64,000 bases of DNA from Lumbricus rubellus (GCA_945859605.1 OX243819.1:4420170-4484169), one strand, 5' to 3'; counted from the stretch's first letter, positions 34,918 through 47,412 are shown. A program made the numbers and translations. Notes: generated from the letters alone by a model not told the origin.

Positions 34918-36361
34918 TAGAGATGTAAAAAAACATGTTTTTTTTGGCGTTGAAATATTTCAATGAAATATTTCAGTTTTATTTGAAATATTTCAGTTTT
35001 CTTTGAAACATTTGAAATTATTTTTTTCTTTACATTTTACAAAGTTCTAATTACAACCATAATAACAGTTTATTTATTTCTCATATTACATATTATATGC
35101 ATTATTGTGTTAGTGATGACCATTCTCGAGATATTCAATTTATTTCTAATTACCTGTTTTTAAGAATGACTTTTATGAGAGTTACATTATATGTTGAAAA
35201 ACATGTTTTATTCACCAAATATCACAAATTACAGTTTGATCTAATAAAGTAGATGTTATTGTTCATTGTTATGCTTAACATTTATTATTAATCACTTGTT
35301 TTGTCATAAATGAAATAAATGTGATTTTAGCTAAATTCTGCTAGCCTAGGACAAAGTAGGCTATAGAATTTGAAACACTTTAGTGACTTTACAAGACAAA
35401 TTATAAATCACAAATACTATGTCAACTAGACTCAATAATAATCCGGCAAATAAAATTTTACAAAAAGTTCTAAGAATAGAACTTAGAACACAAACATAAA
35501 TAGTACTATCAGTCAGACAGAGTAAACCATCATTAATAGTAATTATACTGCTAAAATCTGTCAGTTACAAGATTTCCTCATTGTTATTCATCATCGTCCA
35601 TCATGTCATCATCTTTGTTGTCATCGTCAACATCATCATTGTCGCTATCATCATAACTGTCAATGTCATCATCATCACTGGTATCGTCACTGTCATCATA
35701 GTTTTCATGGCCTTCATCATCGACATTGTCACCGTCTTTGTCATTATCATCATCATAGGCGTAGGAGACGGGGGTCCAAAGGAGGCAAATGCCCCCGCCC
35801 AAATTTCGGGCAAGTCTGATTTTTCGGGCAAGCAGACCCGAAAAAATAAAAAAGTTTTTATTTTTTTCATACTTTTTTTAGTTTTTCGGGTCTTCTTGCC
35901 CGAAAAATCAGACCTGCCCGAACAAAAGAAGGTCGTCAGACCTTTCGAGCCAAAAGTAACGAGAAATTTCAGAAGATTTTGGCCGGATGACTAAAAAAAG
36001 ATCGTTAGAATTTTCGGGCAAACGTAACGAGAATTTTTCTTAAGATTTCGGCAGGATGACAAAAAAATTTCGGCAAAAGTCTCATTTTTGGCCCCCCCCC
36101 CCCCCCCCCCAACGCTGAAATGTCCCCTATGCCTATGATCATCATCATTGTTATCATCTTGCAAACAATGACAAGCACAGTAACGTCTGCTATTATAAAG
36201 TTAATATCCGATTGCAGAACAGACCATATCTTTGGAACAGCACTAGAGATGTAAAAAAAACATAGATGTAAAAAAAACGTTTTTTTTGGCGTTGAAATAT
36301 TTCAAAAAAAACTGTCAGAAATGAAATATTTCAAATGAAATATTTCACGCTCACATCACTA
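34918..36361. mobile_element. hAT-like element with an internal duplication and a nested element
   Basis: The ends are TAGAGATGTAAAAAAAC and CGCTCACATCACTA. An exact 8-bp target duplication CCTGGGAC is at 34910-34917 and 36362-36369. The left-end sequence (GGCGTTGAAATATTTC and the preceding T-run) recurs in the same orientation at 36244-36300. A CAT-rich tract (35583-35756) and a second element (35754-36137) lie inside. No transposase frame was found. Confidence 0.85.
35754..36137. mobile_element. nested 384-bp inverted-repeat element (CATAGGC ends)
   Basis: The ends CATAGGCGTAGGAGAC and GTCCCCTATGCCTATG are inverted. It sits in a CAT microsatellite, so the target duplication (perhaps ATCATCAT) cannot be fixed. 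Inside, 35807-35930 is a long hairpin of CGGGCAAGTCTGATTTTTCG and its near complement. A run of about 20 C is at 36092-36111. Confidence 0.7.
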
Positions 36362-37439
36362 CCTGGGACAACCACTGTACAGCAACTGGGATCTAACGCA
36401 GATGGAAAGTGATGAGGTGGAGGTTGATGAAGATACTCAACAGAACCACTGTTCATTGCAGTCCATCTCCCTCTGAAAACTTTCCCTCCCTCCCCCTCTC
36501 TCTACACAAAGACTCCGGGAGTGACAAAGGATCTGATCTTATTCTAGTACTTTATATGGCAGGGACAATAGATGGCTTCCTTCCAATATATACAAATACC
36601 AGACTACACACAATCGACAGTTTTACAAGAGAAGCTGTCTACCTTCTCAATCTGAATGCTATAGATCTCCATTTTTAACCAGTCTGTCTCTACCTCTGTC
36701 TCTCTTCCACCCCCCCCCCCAACTCCCCCTGGTTGCTGCTGATGTCCTTCATTCTGGTCTATTCCCCATTTAACCATTACCTGATCAGCAATTCATTTGC
36801 ACAATGCACAATTGCACATGCATACATGTCTACTGCCTGCATGCCTCTGTTTATACCTCTCCAGTGCAACTCTGTGATTGCTCATTGAGTGGTAGACTGA
36901 TGGTTGTACATGTAACTGCAGTCTAAGTTTACTGACCTTGAGCAGCAAGTCCTTCATGAATAAGTATGCCGTCGTGGATATTCTGTCATCCTACAGTCAA
37001 GTGTGCATGCACGAATTCTGTACGGAAGGCAATTTTATATGCAGCTGTGCTGAATTGTATCAAATGCAATTGAATAGCATTGTTAAATTGTGACATGTAT
37101 CTGTCATACATGTACTTCACATAGCAGAGCACATCAAGCAAATCATCATCAGTGATGACCTGATATAAATGGCAATGTCAGCAAGCTGTAAACACACACT
37201 GTCTCAATGGCAGTGCTCAACGTAGTAATAGTGGCTCAGATCCGATCACTTTAAAGATGAAGAATTGTCTGCTACGTGTTGTGCAGCACCTTATCTCAAC
37301 TCAGTCTCTTCCTCACATCTCTCGTCACAGATTGCTGAACTCTGCTGCGCAATCCGACCTCACCGACTTTCCATCATCCAGCTTCCATGACACAACAGAG
37401 AAACTTTGCCTAACAGCAGGTCAGCAACATGAACTCTCT

Positions 37440-37792
37440 GTGTCTCTGTCTCTCCGTCTTTGTCTGTCTGCTTGTCTTTGTCTCTCCGTCTTTGTCTGTC
37501 TGCTTGTCTTTGTCTCTCCGTCTTTGTCTGTCTGCTTGTCTTTGTCTCTCCATCTTTGTCTGTCTGCTTGTCTTTGTCTCTCCGTCTTTGTCTGTCTGCT
37601 TGTCTTTGTCTCTCCGTCTTTGTCTGTCTGCTTGTCTTTGTCTCTCCATCTTTGTCTGTCTCCTTGTCTTTGTCTCTCCACCTTTGTCTGTCTCCTTGTC
37701 TTTGTCTCTCCGTCTTTGTCTGTCTGCTTGTCTTTGTCTCTCCGTCTTTGTCTGTCTCCTTGTCTTTGTCTCTCCATCTTTTGTCTCTGTCC
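37440..37792. repeat. 32-bp tandem repeat, about 11 units
   Basis: The unit TCTCTCCGTCTTTGTCTGTC plus TGCTTGTCTTTG repeats from about 37447. As 32 is not a multiple of 3, each copy changes frame, yet long open frames exist in several frames on both strands. I treat all of them as non-genes. Confidence 0.92.
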
Positions 37793-38454
37793 TCTTTTCT
37801 GCAAGCGTCTGAAGACCTATGTTCCGTTCAATTGTGGTTTCACTGCAGGCTAAGTTGGGAGCATCTCTGATAATTCTCTCTTTTAGTGGAGACAAATAAT
37901 TTCACAATAACCATCATCATCGTCAACATATGATTCAACTGAATGAAATATAACACAAACTGCTCAGACTTCACAACACCTTCCAACTCTATGGATATCT
38001 CTCAGGAGAGATAGATCTTATAATCAGCAACATTTGAAGAGAGTAGAGAGTAGAGAGACGACCATTTTTTAAATTACATCTCTTCCAAAGACTATACATC
38101 CTACACACTAATCTCCTTCATCCACCAAAGTTGACCAAACTGACAATTTACACAACCATCGTCGCATAGGAAATGAAAATCTCTACTAAGTATGCATACA
38201 ACATATCAGACATCAACAAACTATAAACAGTTTAGAGTCTAGATGCAATTGCATAATTTCAAGCACAGACAGCAACTCATCAATATTCTGTTGAGGTTCG
38301 AGAAATCAATTTTCAAAGCAGATCAGCATCGAGAGAACACGCTGCTCTCAACCAGATCTATCGCTCAGTTGAAAGCAAAGCACCACTGTACGATGGTTTA
38401 GTACCACATTAAAACTCACTCAATAAAAAACTATTACACAAACAATACACATGC

Positions 38455-38704
38455 AACCACAAACATGTTGTCATGCGCACACACACGCAGGCTTCCCAAG
38501 CACACATACTGTGACATACACATGCAGGCTTCCCAAGCACACATACACACCCAGGCTCACATGAACACACACATAACGAGTGTATACAGGCTCGCACGCA
38601 CACTCAGGCTCATATGGATACACACACACACACTCACAAGGGTTCACATGCACAGTGCACAAACACTTGCACGCACAAACACTCACAAGCACAAACACTC
38701 ACAT

Positions 38705-38735
<31 letters not shown>
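38455..38735. repeat. (CA)n-rich minisatellite
   Basis: CA-rich sequence with a repeated AGGCTTCCCAAGCACACATAC block (two copies, 38490 and 38526) and a (CA)n end at 38708-38735. Confidence 0.9.
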
Positions 38736-38740
<5 letters not shown>

Positions 38741-39299
38741 ATATGGCAAGTGCAGCTATGCTGAGCTTGCACTACATGAGATTTCAATATTGACCAATAA
38801 GATCGCCTGTCCAGTCTCAGCTGAAGAAAAAAACCATTGACCAGACAACCTTTGCTCTGCCCATCACATGTAGTCAGATGACCCAACTTCTGCTTTGAAC
38901 AGTGTTTGAACCTTCATGGGTTATCGACTAATGTGCGATTCTAAATTTCTGATTAAAGCAAAGAAACGGTTTACACGCCCTGGACATTTGCCCCATGGAC
39001 GGACATTTCCCCTTTCAGTGAATCTGGAGTTCACACTGTCTTTACAAGTGAGAATCTGACTCTTCTTATGCCTCAGAATACCTCACATAATGATGATAAC
39101 AATCAGAAAAACAACAATGGCCATTGTTATAAAAAAAACACACACAATAATTACAGCATCATGTAACAGCAAGACCAAACTAAAATGAGCAACACCAATA
39201 GAATAATAACAATAGCTCTCTATGGATAGTCAGCTCTGCTATTAAAATTTTACAGTTAACCCCTTAACAACAAACGGATACTAGACAAACCATATATAA

Positions 39300-39945
39300 C
39301 ACATTAACCTTCTGTGTCGCAGCTGTTACTACCAGCTTCGGCAGCTCAAGGTCATTTCCCGCTCTATGACTCCTAGCGCAGCCGCAACACTTGTTCATGC
39401 CTTTGTAGTTTGACGCTTGGACTACTGCAGTTCCATATACGGTGGACTTCCAGCCTGTCAGATGGGGCCCCTAAATAGGGTCCTGCGCACTGCTGCCCGC
39501 CTCAAAGGCCGCATTCCCAGGTTTGTCCGAGTCATCGAGTACATGCGGGATGTACTCCACTGGCTCCCTTACCCACAGCGCATTACATACAGAATTTCCG
39601 TCTTGGTCCGGCGCTGCTTTGAGGGTTTGGCTCCTTTATACTTGCAGGAGCTCTGTTGCTCGACCACGCTTGTTCAACGCCGCTGCTCTCTCCGCTCAGC
39701 TGCACAAGTGGAACTTATTGTTCCACGCTCACGGACTGCAATCAGGCCGCGCAGTGCTTTCTCCGTGGCTGGCCCTGCGACCTGGAATGAGCTCCCTGTT
39801 ATCCTTCGTCAAATGCCTATTAGCCTTTCTACTTCTACTTCATTTCTTTCTCTTCTCAAGACTGTCTTATTCGACCGGGGTTGGACTGGGAGCGCTCCTG
39901 AGTAGTAACCTTGAAGGAGCGCTATATCAAATTCTCAGTAAATAA
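39300..39945 (+). pseudogene. CR1/L2-like LINE C-terminus with intact 3' hairpin
   Basis: The frame 39417-39905 gives DYCSSIYGGLPACQMGPLNR, VLHWLPYPQRITYRISVLVR, AFSVAGPATWNELPV and LLKTVLFDRG. This order (DYCNSL, HWLP, RYR, RAFSVAGP.WN.LP, FK..L) is typical of the reverse transcriptase tail of CR1/L2-type non-LTR elements. It is followed by GGGAGCGCTCCTGAGTAG and GAAGGAGCGCTATATC, the best copy of the shared 3' hairpin. The element is 5'-truncated. Confidence 0.85.
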
Positions 39946-41339
39946 ACCAATCCAATGTTAACCCCTTAACAATGAGAGGCATAAGTTCTTATTCATGGAT
40001 GCAATTTAGCAAACACTCCAAAGTATTAAAGGCAGTTTTCGTGCTGGGAGGTCGGGACTGGCACCAACTTCCCTGATTTGCAAGACAAACATTTTATTAA
40101 AAGTGATTAAGCAACGATGATAATGACTGTAATAATAACAACCACTATTTGCGCCATGCCACCACCAATACCACCATATCCAACATCACCACTTGTAACT
40201 TAATAAATACATAAGGAAAAGAAAACTAGCATCTCTGATCTCGGCTTAAAAAAAAACAGTTTGGAGACCCTACAACATTTGCACTGGCGTTGTCCGTGAT
40301 CTCCCCTCGAGGCACCGCACTGACCCCCAGCTGTACATGGAAGCAGACAATCAAAGGGTCTACCACGACGAGTGCACCAGTGCGTGCGTGCGTGCGTGCG
40401 TGTGTTCCTTCGCAAGTAAAGCTCCAACGACCTCCAGCCACTAAGAATACTCCCACTAACAACTTCTTCCAATCTGCAGTGGAGGCCTTGCCAACGTGCA
40501 AGGACAACTCGTCCCAAAAAACATCAACTCCCCATTATACCATCAGCCGTAAAAAAAAACAGCAGCAGTGGGTATAATATAGCAGTGGCAGGTCAATAGG
40601 GGACCAAGCAGAGCATCTGGGTACATAACAGTCAGCCATTATTTGCACTACAGCCCACATATCAAGCATTGCAGGAGATTCCCAAAATAGCTGTCATTAC
40701 CCGAGGTCAAAGATTCAAGATAGGAACTGCGGTCCAATGAGATAGTTAAAAGCAGGACTGCCTACCGGGGAAACTTCCCCCCCCCCCCACCAGTATATCA
40801 TTGGGTCTCTCCAACTCACTGAAACTACAATGTGTTTCCTCTTTTCTATAGTCCATGCCTGTAAACATGAGGCAGAAGAACTTTTATGAGTGAATTAATG
40901 GCTTTAGCCTGCAGAAGCAATTCTACCTGGGCCATTTGAAACAACAGCTGCCGGCTTAAAAAATATCACATTTAAGATGGCTTTTATATGCAGAGCGGCC
41001 TTGCATAACTTACCAGTACTTCATGCACCATTTCTTTCCTTAATAACAGGAGAACTATATATATATAATATTATATATATATATATATTATATATCTGTA
41101 CGAGTCAACAAAGCAGATGAGTAGAACTAATACCACAGATCATAGGTCACACTATATGTATACACAATGATGTGACATGGCACACCACCATATATTATAT
41201 TATACTATATTATATTATATCTAGTGGTGTGCCACTTATAATACTTAGAATGACCAACGGGCAGAACACAGGACATCAGGTGATACAACATGCGTGATAT
41301 AACGTCATGCATGGCTAATTAAAAGAGAATGACTCAACA

Positions 41340-41382
<43 letters not shown>

Positions 41383-42800
41383 TTAGAACTAACTAATATC
41401 ATGGATCAGATCTCTCACGTACAATATGATCTTCCAATAGACCAACTACTACAAAGCATTGGTCTATCATCTATTGTATAATTGTGTGAAATAGATATCT
41501 ATATGATCATTGATAAACATCTTCCACTTGTATTCACACAGAGTGCAGAATAAATCACCTGTTTATCTCGATTTCCAATTGCTTATTATTCACAAATAAT
41601 CCACTCATCCATTGACTTCATTATAGGTGGCACAAATAATGGACTCATCCATTGACCTCATTATTATTATTATTGGCTGGCTCTGCTCAAGCCAAGCATT
41701 GAAGCTGTATGCCTTGAACACTGGTCCCACATAAGCTTTTATGATTGGTGATAAAATAATACTGAATGGGTCACTGGAAATGACAATCTTAACATCATGA
41801 AACATCTTGTGTTTACAGGCATAAGATCATTTGACATCACCAATTATTACCAATGATTGTGTCTTAATAATAATGACAATAAAATAAATAATCATACTAG
41901 TGATCGTAATAATTTATATGGCACTAACAAGGAAGCCTCATAGTAATTGTAATCATGAATTTATATAGCACGACGTCAAGAGAAATAGCTTATTCCGGAA
42001 AGATGGACTGACCATGGAGAAGCTTTTATACAGCGCTGTGGAAGATCGAGCCATAGGGCAACCAGGTCACCACGTGTTGCAGAGCAAAGGAATCTATGGC
42101 CTAGAACGGAAAGCACTGGCACACAAAGCTCCATAAGATAAATCAGAGCTTCACCTGCTACACAAAATTTGTGCTTGAGCATCAGAATCTCAAACTCAGC
42201 ACAATTTTGCATAGGTAGCCACTGCTCCTGAATAAAACTTCATATGTAACACACAGCAGGGTAGGCCTTCTTTTCAGCATAAAATCATTTCCATGTTAGT
42301 GGTCACATTCAACTGACTAAAGACACACAAATAAATCACAGTTTACAACTTCACCAACAGTCAAATTAAATCACAAATATTTACTCCTTGCTCGCATACA
42401 CAGCAGACATAGATCAGCGTCAGCAAACACAACAAAAGTTGGTTCTGCAAGAAATGCTCCAACTCATTTCAACAACTCTGGTTAATTCTTCACATCAAAT
42501 TATACACGGCCATGCAAATCTATGTAATGCTGAGAACTCAAAACTTAAAACCAAATGAATTTTGCTCCTCGAGATCAACAGTCATCGAAATCTGAAGATG
42601 ATAAAAAATTCACAGACACAAAAGTGACACACAGTTCTCATCCAACCTGAACCAACTTCAATCATACGACATGTGTCACAACATGTGCAATGTGTCACAA
42701 CATGTGCAATGTGTCACAACATGTGCAGTGTTTACAGTAGACTCGTGAAATTTTCAGAACTGACAAAATACCATAATTACTGACATTCATATTAAAGCTT
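39946..42800. other. intergenic or 5' intronic sequence, simple repeats
   Basis: Holds a TA-rich stretch at 41055-41098, an inverted repeat at 41179-41233 and a (CA)n at 41342-41380. Minus-strand hairpin-family pieces lie at 41940-42130; the part from AGAAAGATGGACTGACCATG is shared with 55465-55570. A 19-bp triplicate (TGTCACAACATGTGCAATG) lies at 42672-42731. No gene seen. Confidence 0.5.
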
Positions 42801-42819
42801 TTATTGGTAGGTCATATCC

Positions 42820-43272
42820 GGGGAACGGACATTATCCCCCCTGGACACTATCCCCCCCGGACATTATCCCCCCCGGACATTATCCCCCCCCCCCGGTTTT
42901 TCGTAGGACATTATCCCCCCCCGGACATTATCCCCCCCTTCATGTACAAATCAGGGTAAGCGTCGTGAGGGTCGGTTAGGGTCAAGTTGAGCGTCGTGAG
43001 GGTCGGTTAGGGTCAGTGTAAGTGTCGTGAGGGTCGGTTAGGGTTAGTGTTAGGGTTAGTGTCGTCATTAGATGAATGAACGAATTGGAATCGTATACAG
43101 TCAGTAGGCCCACAAAGGTTTGTTAACGTGATTTGAACTTCGTAGACTTATTAGCGTGTAGACTTATTAGCGTCAATCATTTTAGGTAATGGACTGGGGG
43201 GGATAATGTCCTACTTCGGGGGGGGATAATGTCCGGGGGGGATAATGTCCGGGGGGATAATGTCCTACCCCC
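42820..43272. mobile_element. foldback-like element with GGACATTATCCCCCC arms
   Basis: The left arm holds five copies of GGACATTATCCCCCC and the right arm four inverted copies (GGGGGGATAATGTCC). The element is flanked by a 9-bp direct repeat GTCATATCC (42811-42819 and 43273-43281). The centre (42960-43070) has three copies of GTCGTGAGGGTCGGTTAGGG and a GGGTTAGTGTTAGGGTTAGT run. There is no coding sequence. Confidence 0.85.
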
Positions 43273-44226
43273 GTCATATCCAGCCCTAGCATCGTTTACT
43301 AAACATTATGGCTCATCTTTGTTATCCCCCTTATGTGATCCCTATTCTGAATTCTAGGATTGATACAGAACTTAGGAGCTAGTTTTGCCAACACATACTC
43401 TCATTTTCTGTACAATTTAATCATTATGCTTACATGCAATTTCTAAACTGAGGCCTTAGTAGTTGCATACTGGAACTCGAGGCCCAACCCTGTTTAAGCA
43501 GTTACTTTTGCAGGGTCCCATTTGATATGCAATGTTGATATGAGCTTACAGTAAGTAAAATAAATATCTATCTAAATACATACCAAAGATAAAAGATACT
43601 TTGTGAAACAAAATCAAGAGATTCTGAATAGGTAAGTGAGTGAGCAATGAGCATCAGAACACAAATTGTCCCAATAATATCAATAATAATGCTTCCAAAA
43701 TGAATAAGTAAAAATGGTTAGATTCTACAACGACTGGGTTGATAATATAATGTGCCACATGATAATCGCAGGAATAATGAGAAAAACTGCAAATCAACAG
43801 ATGCAACAGTAACACTCACAAACATAAAAGACATATATTCTACATCGGACCAACTTCAGGACAGATACTATATCGTCGTCGCTACGTACAGTAAGACGTT
43901 AACACTGTTCCACTGCAAAGCACCAACTGGTCATTATCGACATCTCTTCAATCATTGACCTCCTTTCACTGATCATTATGCACGTCGTCGTCTCTTAAAT
44001 CATCTATCTTTCAGAGTAACACCGTCTTCACAATAACAACACCTGCACATCCATCGAAAGAACGAAAGAACTGAACCAAAGAGGTTCACAGAAGAAGAAG
44101 AAGAACTGACGTGTTTCATTGAAGACAGAACACTCTCGATATACATGTATCTGCAGCCACAAAATGGCAATCAGTCAGAACAGGACAACCATTGAAAAGC
44201 AGTTCAACAGACCAACTCATCTGTAC

Positions 44227-44460
44227 ACGCACTACATCATACGCACTACATCATACGCACTACATCATACGCACTACATCATACGCACTACATCATACGC
44301 ACTACATCATACGCACTACATCATACGCACTACATCATACGCACTACATCATACGCACTACATCATACGCACTACATCATACGCACTACATCATACGCAC
44401 TACATCATACGCACTACATCATACGCACTACATCATACGCACTACATCATACACACTATA
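44227..44460. repeat. 14-bp tandem repeat, about 16 units
   Basis: The unit CGCACTACATCATA is almost perfectly repeated. Three units equal 42 bp, so every frame stays open; the 145- and 115-codon frames here are artefacts. Confidence 0.95.
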
Positions 44461-44746
44461 TCATAGGCACACACTATGTATATATTATATGCACACGAAA
44501 TATTATATGCATGCAACCTATCAACAGCGAAAACACCAATTGGTGTCTTTATTTGCAAGGTCTCGCCTCTTTTGGGCAACAAACATCGCTGAGGCCAACA
44601 AGAGATCATCATCATGTATTTCAGGGTAGACTATAAGCACTGCTGTGGTCCATCCATTCTCCTGAAACTATCTGCCTAACAATAGATCTGTGACATGAAC
44701 TCTCCTCCTTGTTTTCTGCCTTTCTTTGTCTCTTATTCACAAGTTA

Positions 44747-45176
44747 GGCCTAAAAAAATAAATGTTGTGTTTCCGGTAACAGAGCCAAAAAAAATTGGGT
44801 AGGTAGGTCGGAAAATATTTTTATTTTGGTAAAATATTTTTATGCAGTGACTATCCGAAAAAGTATACCCCACTAGTCTTTTTTGCACGCTGAAACAAAG
44901 TACGTGTTCTAAGCAAGTATAAACCGCCTATTTCCCGACTGTCTGCACCTAAAACTGCTTTAGAAACAGTCCTATTAATTTCATTTTGTTGACGTCTCTT
45001 ATGTTATGTCAATACAAATGTTTAAAAAAATATTTATTAAAAAAAAATTGAAAAATAAATTTTTTTTGAAAAAAATTATTTTTTTTAATAAAAATTTTTT
45101 ACAAAAATTTTTGAGTCGCGGCCGTAAAAATGGGTCGGTCGGGTTACCGGAAACACAACAATTTTTTTTCTACGCC
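44747..45176 (+). mobile_element. PIF/Harbinger-like MITE, copy 1
   Basis: The ends are GGCCTAAAAAAAT and TTCTACGCC, with the inner inverted motif TTGTGTTTCCGGTAAC on both sides. The 3-bp target duplication TTA is at 44744-44746 and 45177-45179. A TWA duplication and GG-starting ends point to PIF/Harbinger. It is 430 bp with no coding sequence. Confidence 0.85.
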
Positions 45177-46204
45177 TTACGCTTGAAGACAATTCATCTC
45201 AATCGTGGTAACAACATGTTAGGTTGGAGCACTTCTGACGAGTCTCTCTTGAACTGGTGCTATATATATTAGCAATTTCACAATTCATGGCCTTCCATAC
45301 AAACTGCACAATTTTGCAATGTATTAGGAACTTCGATTGCACCAACATGCAAAGAAGGCTAACACGTATACTTAATAGTAATGTGTACAAAGTGGTTTGT
45401 ATGAGCAATGGGACACCGAAAAAGAGTTTCATTCGAACGCATGTGCTTTCAGGTTGCATGCATGGTGAGCAGTGAGAACGCAATCCAAGAATTTCTAGAT
45501 TCCCACCCACTTTAAACCATGCATATACCTTGTGTAGTGTTGTAGTGTGTAAGATATTGTGCACTTCCTGGTAGTCTAATAAAAAAACATTCCTACTTAC
45601 TTACTTACTCATTAACCCATAGTACAACGTAACCAAAAGTTATCAAGTGACAACACGCAGCTGTTCAACAATTCACAATGATAATTAATCTGTGGTAGTG
45701 GATAAGCAAACTAAACTTAATCCACTAACTTCCATTATTCTCAATGTCAGCCTATGAATCACGTTTAACAACAAAACTGCAGTGCATGAATTACACAAAA
45801 CTCAAATAAATGAAATGTATTCACATTGCAAGTTTTCAAATTCAGACATTTTTGTGTCATGTCTACAAGAAATAAACAATTAGAAAATCAAAATATAATT
45901 TGAAAATGACCAAAAGAAAGTAAGTAGTCACATGTTTGCTGACATGTACATTGTACAATGGCTAACTCCTGAAGCAGATTCAATTTTAAAATTTACTGTT
46001 ACAATGAAAACTAAACTACATAGTTGTCAAAAATAAATGTCCACTATTCACTGAATATAATCAACAGTAATTTTTTTTTAATACAGCCGAGTCACAAACA
46101 TGTTTACAGCCAAGTAAAAATTTTAACAATTAGTCAAAAATATGTTTACAGATGAGTTAGAAATACCTTTTACAGCTGACTCATAAAAACAGTACAGTCT
46201 AGAA

Positions 46205-46594
46205 CAGTGGTTCTCAAAGTGGTGGTCCGCGGACCGGTGCCGGTCCGCGGAGTCCTGATCGCCGGTCCGTGAAGAAGTCTGAGAGTGAAAAATAAATGTT
46301 AATTATTAATTTATATATTTAAAATTGTGAAATTATTCGAATTGTTGTTAAAAATTTATTCAAAATTCTGTCTCAAACTTTAAAAATACATTACCAGTGC
46401 CTTATTTTAACGTGCCAAATGGCTGTATAAACAATTTTTATTAATCAAAAATCCCCAATTATAATTAACCCCATAATTAGTTTTTTTACACTATAGTTCG
46501 CTTTTGTTTGTGCTTGCCATTAAAGTTAGCGGTCCGCGAGCTTCCAAAATAAATTATTGCCGGTCCACGGCCTGCAGAAGTTTGAGAACCACTG
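46205..46594. mobile_element. hAT-like MITE
   Basis: The ends are CAGTGGTTCTCAAA and TTTGAGAACCACTG, perfectly inverted, with an exact 8-bp target duplication GTCTAGAA at 46197-46204 and 46595-46602. It has GGTCCGCGGACCGGTGCC-type GC-rich subterminal palindromes. 390 bp, no coding sequence. Confidence 0.95.
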
Positions 46595-47412
46595 GTCTAG
46601 AATTCAAAAATAAAAATCTCAAAAGTTTTTAGTCAGAAGCGAAATTTTGAAGTAAATCGCTTGAAAAATGGTGCACAGTTAAGTTTTGTTTATGTTCGGG
46701 AAATTACCTTGGACAGCCAGTAAATAGTAAAAGCCCATTTACTATCTCCTACGTCTGTTATGTCTTCACTTTGCTATTATTCTTGATGCTACACAGACCT
46801 GTGTGTTAGTCAGTTACCAGGTAAGCATCTGTGGCACACTTATTCAATCATAAAAAGATTAGTTTACCAACATCGACAGAAAAGCATTCATCTGACCAGC
46901 CAACCAACATTCACAAGCTCAACACAACGTATATGCTCACCTCTGCCTTAGAATATTTTTCCAGATTATTTTCCAGCTTCCTAGTTTATTAGATGGTGGT
47001 AAACAAAAACATGAAGAAAAACAGAGAGAACAGCTGTGGGACAAGTAAACATAGATGCAGAGACAGCTACAGAGAGATATTGCTCAATCACCTCAACCTC
47101 AAAGCCCTTGCCAGTGCAGCTATAGAGTCTTGGAAATAATGACTGTAAACAGTTGACACTAATGCACTAACAGGCATCTGTTCCGATGATAAGGTAGCAC
47201 TGTGGTCTACAGCTAGATACCACCACTCAACCTCACTGTAGCATTGTAATTACCATAGATAAAGCTATCAAGCCGTAGGTCCTAGTAAATAATGAATGTG
47301 CTTTGTTTCGTATCTGAGGGTTTAAGTCACTGTAGATAGACACCACTCCATGAAGTTAGCAAACAGAAAGTTATGACGACAAACAGTCTGATGGTCAGAG
47401 AAATTCTGGTTA

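Noticed and set aside
35581..35994. 137-codon hydrophobic frame (many Ile/Val)
   Set aside because: It is the CAT microsatellite read in one frame; the other strand reads poly-Asp. It is interrupted by a MITE.
42960..43070. Interstitial telomere array
   Set aside because: GGTTAGGG words are few and embedded in a 27-30 bp repeat with GTCGTGAGGGTC, so not a true (TTAGGG)n tract.
44192..44629. 145-codon Tyr/His-rich frame
   Set aside because: 14-bp tandem repeat; composition artefact.
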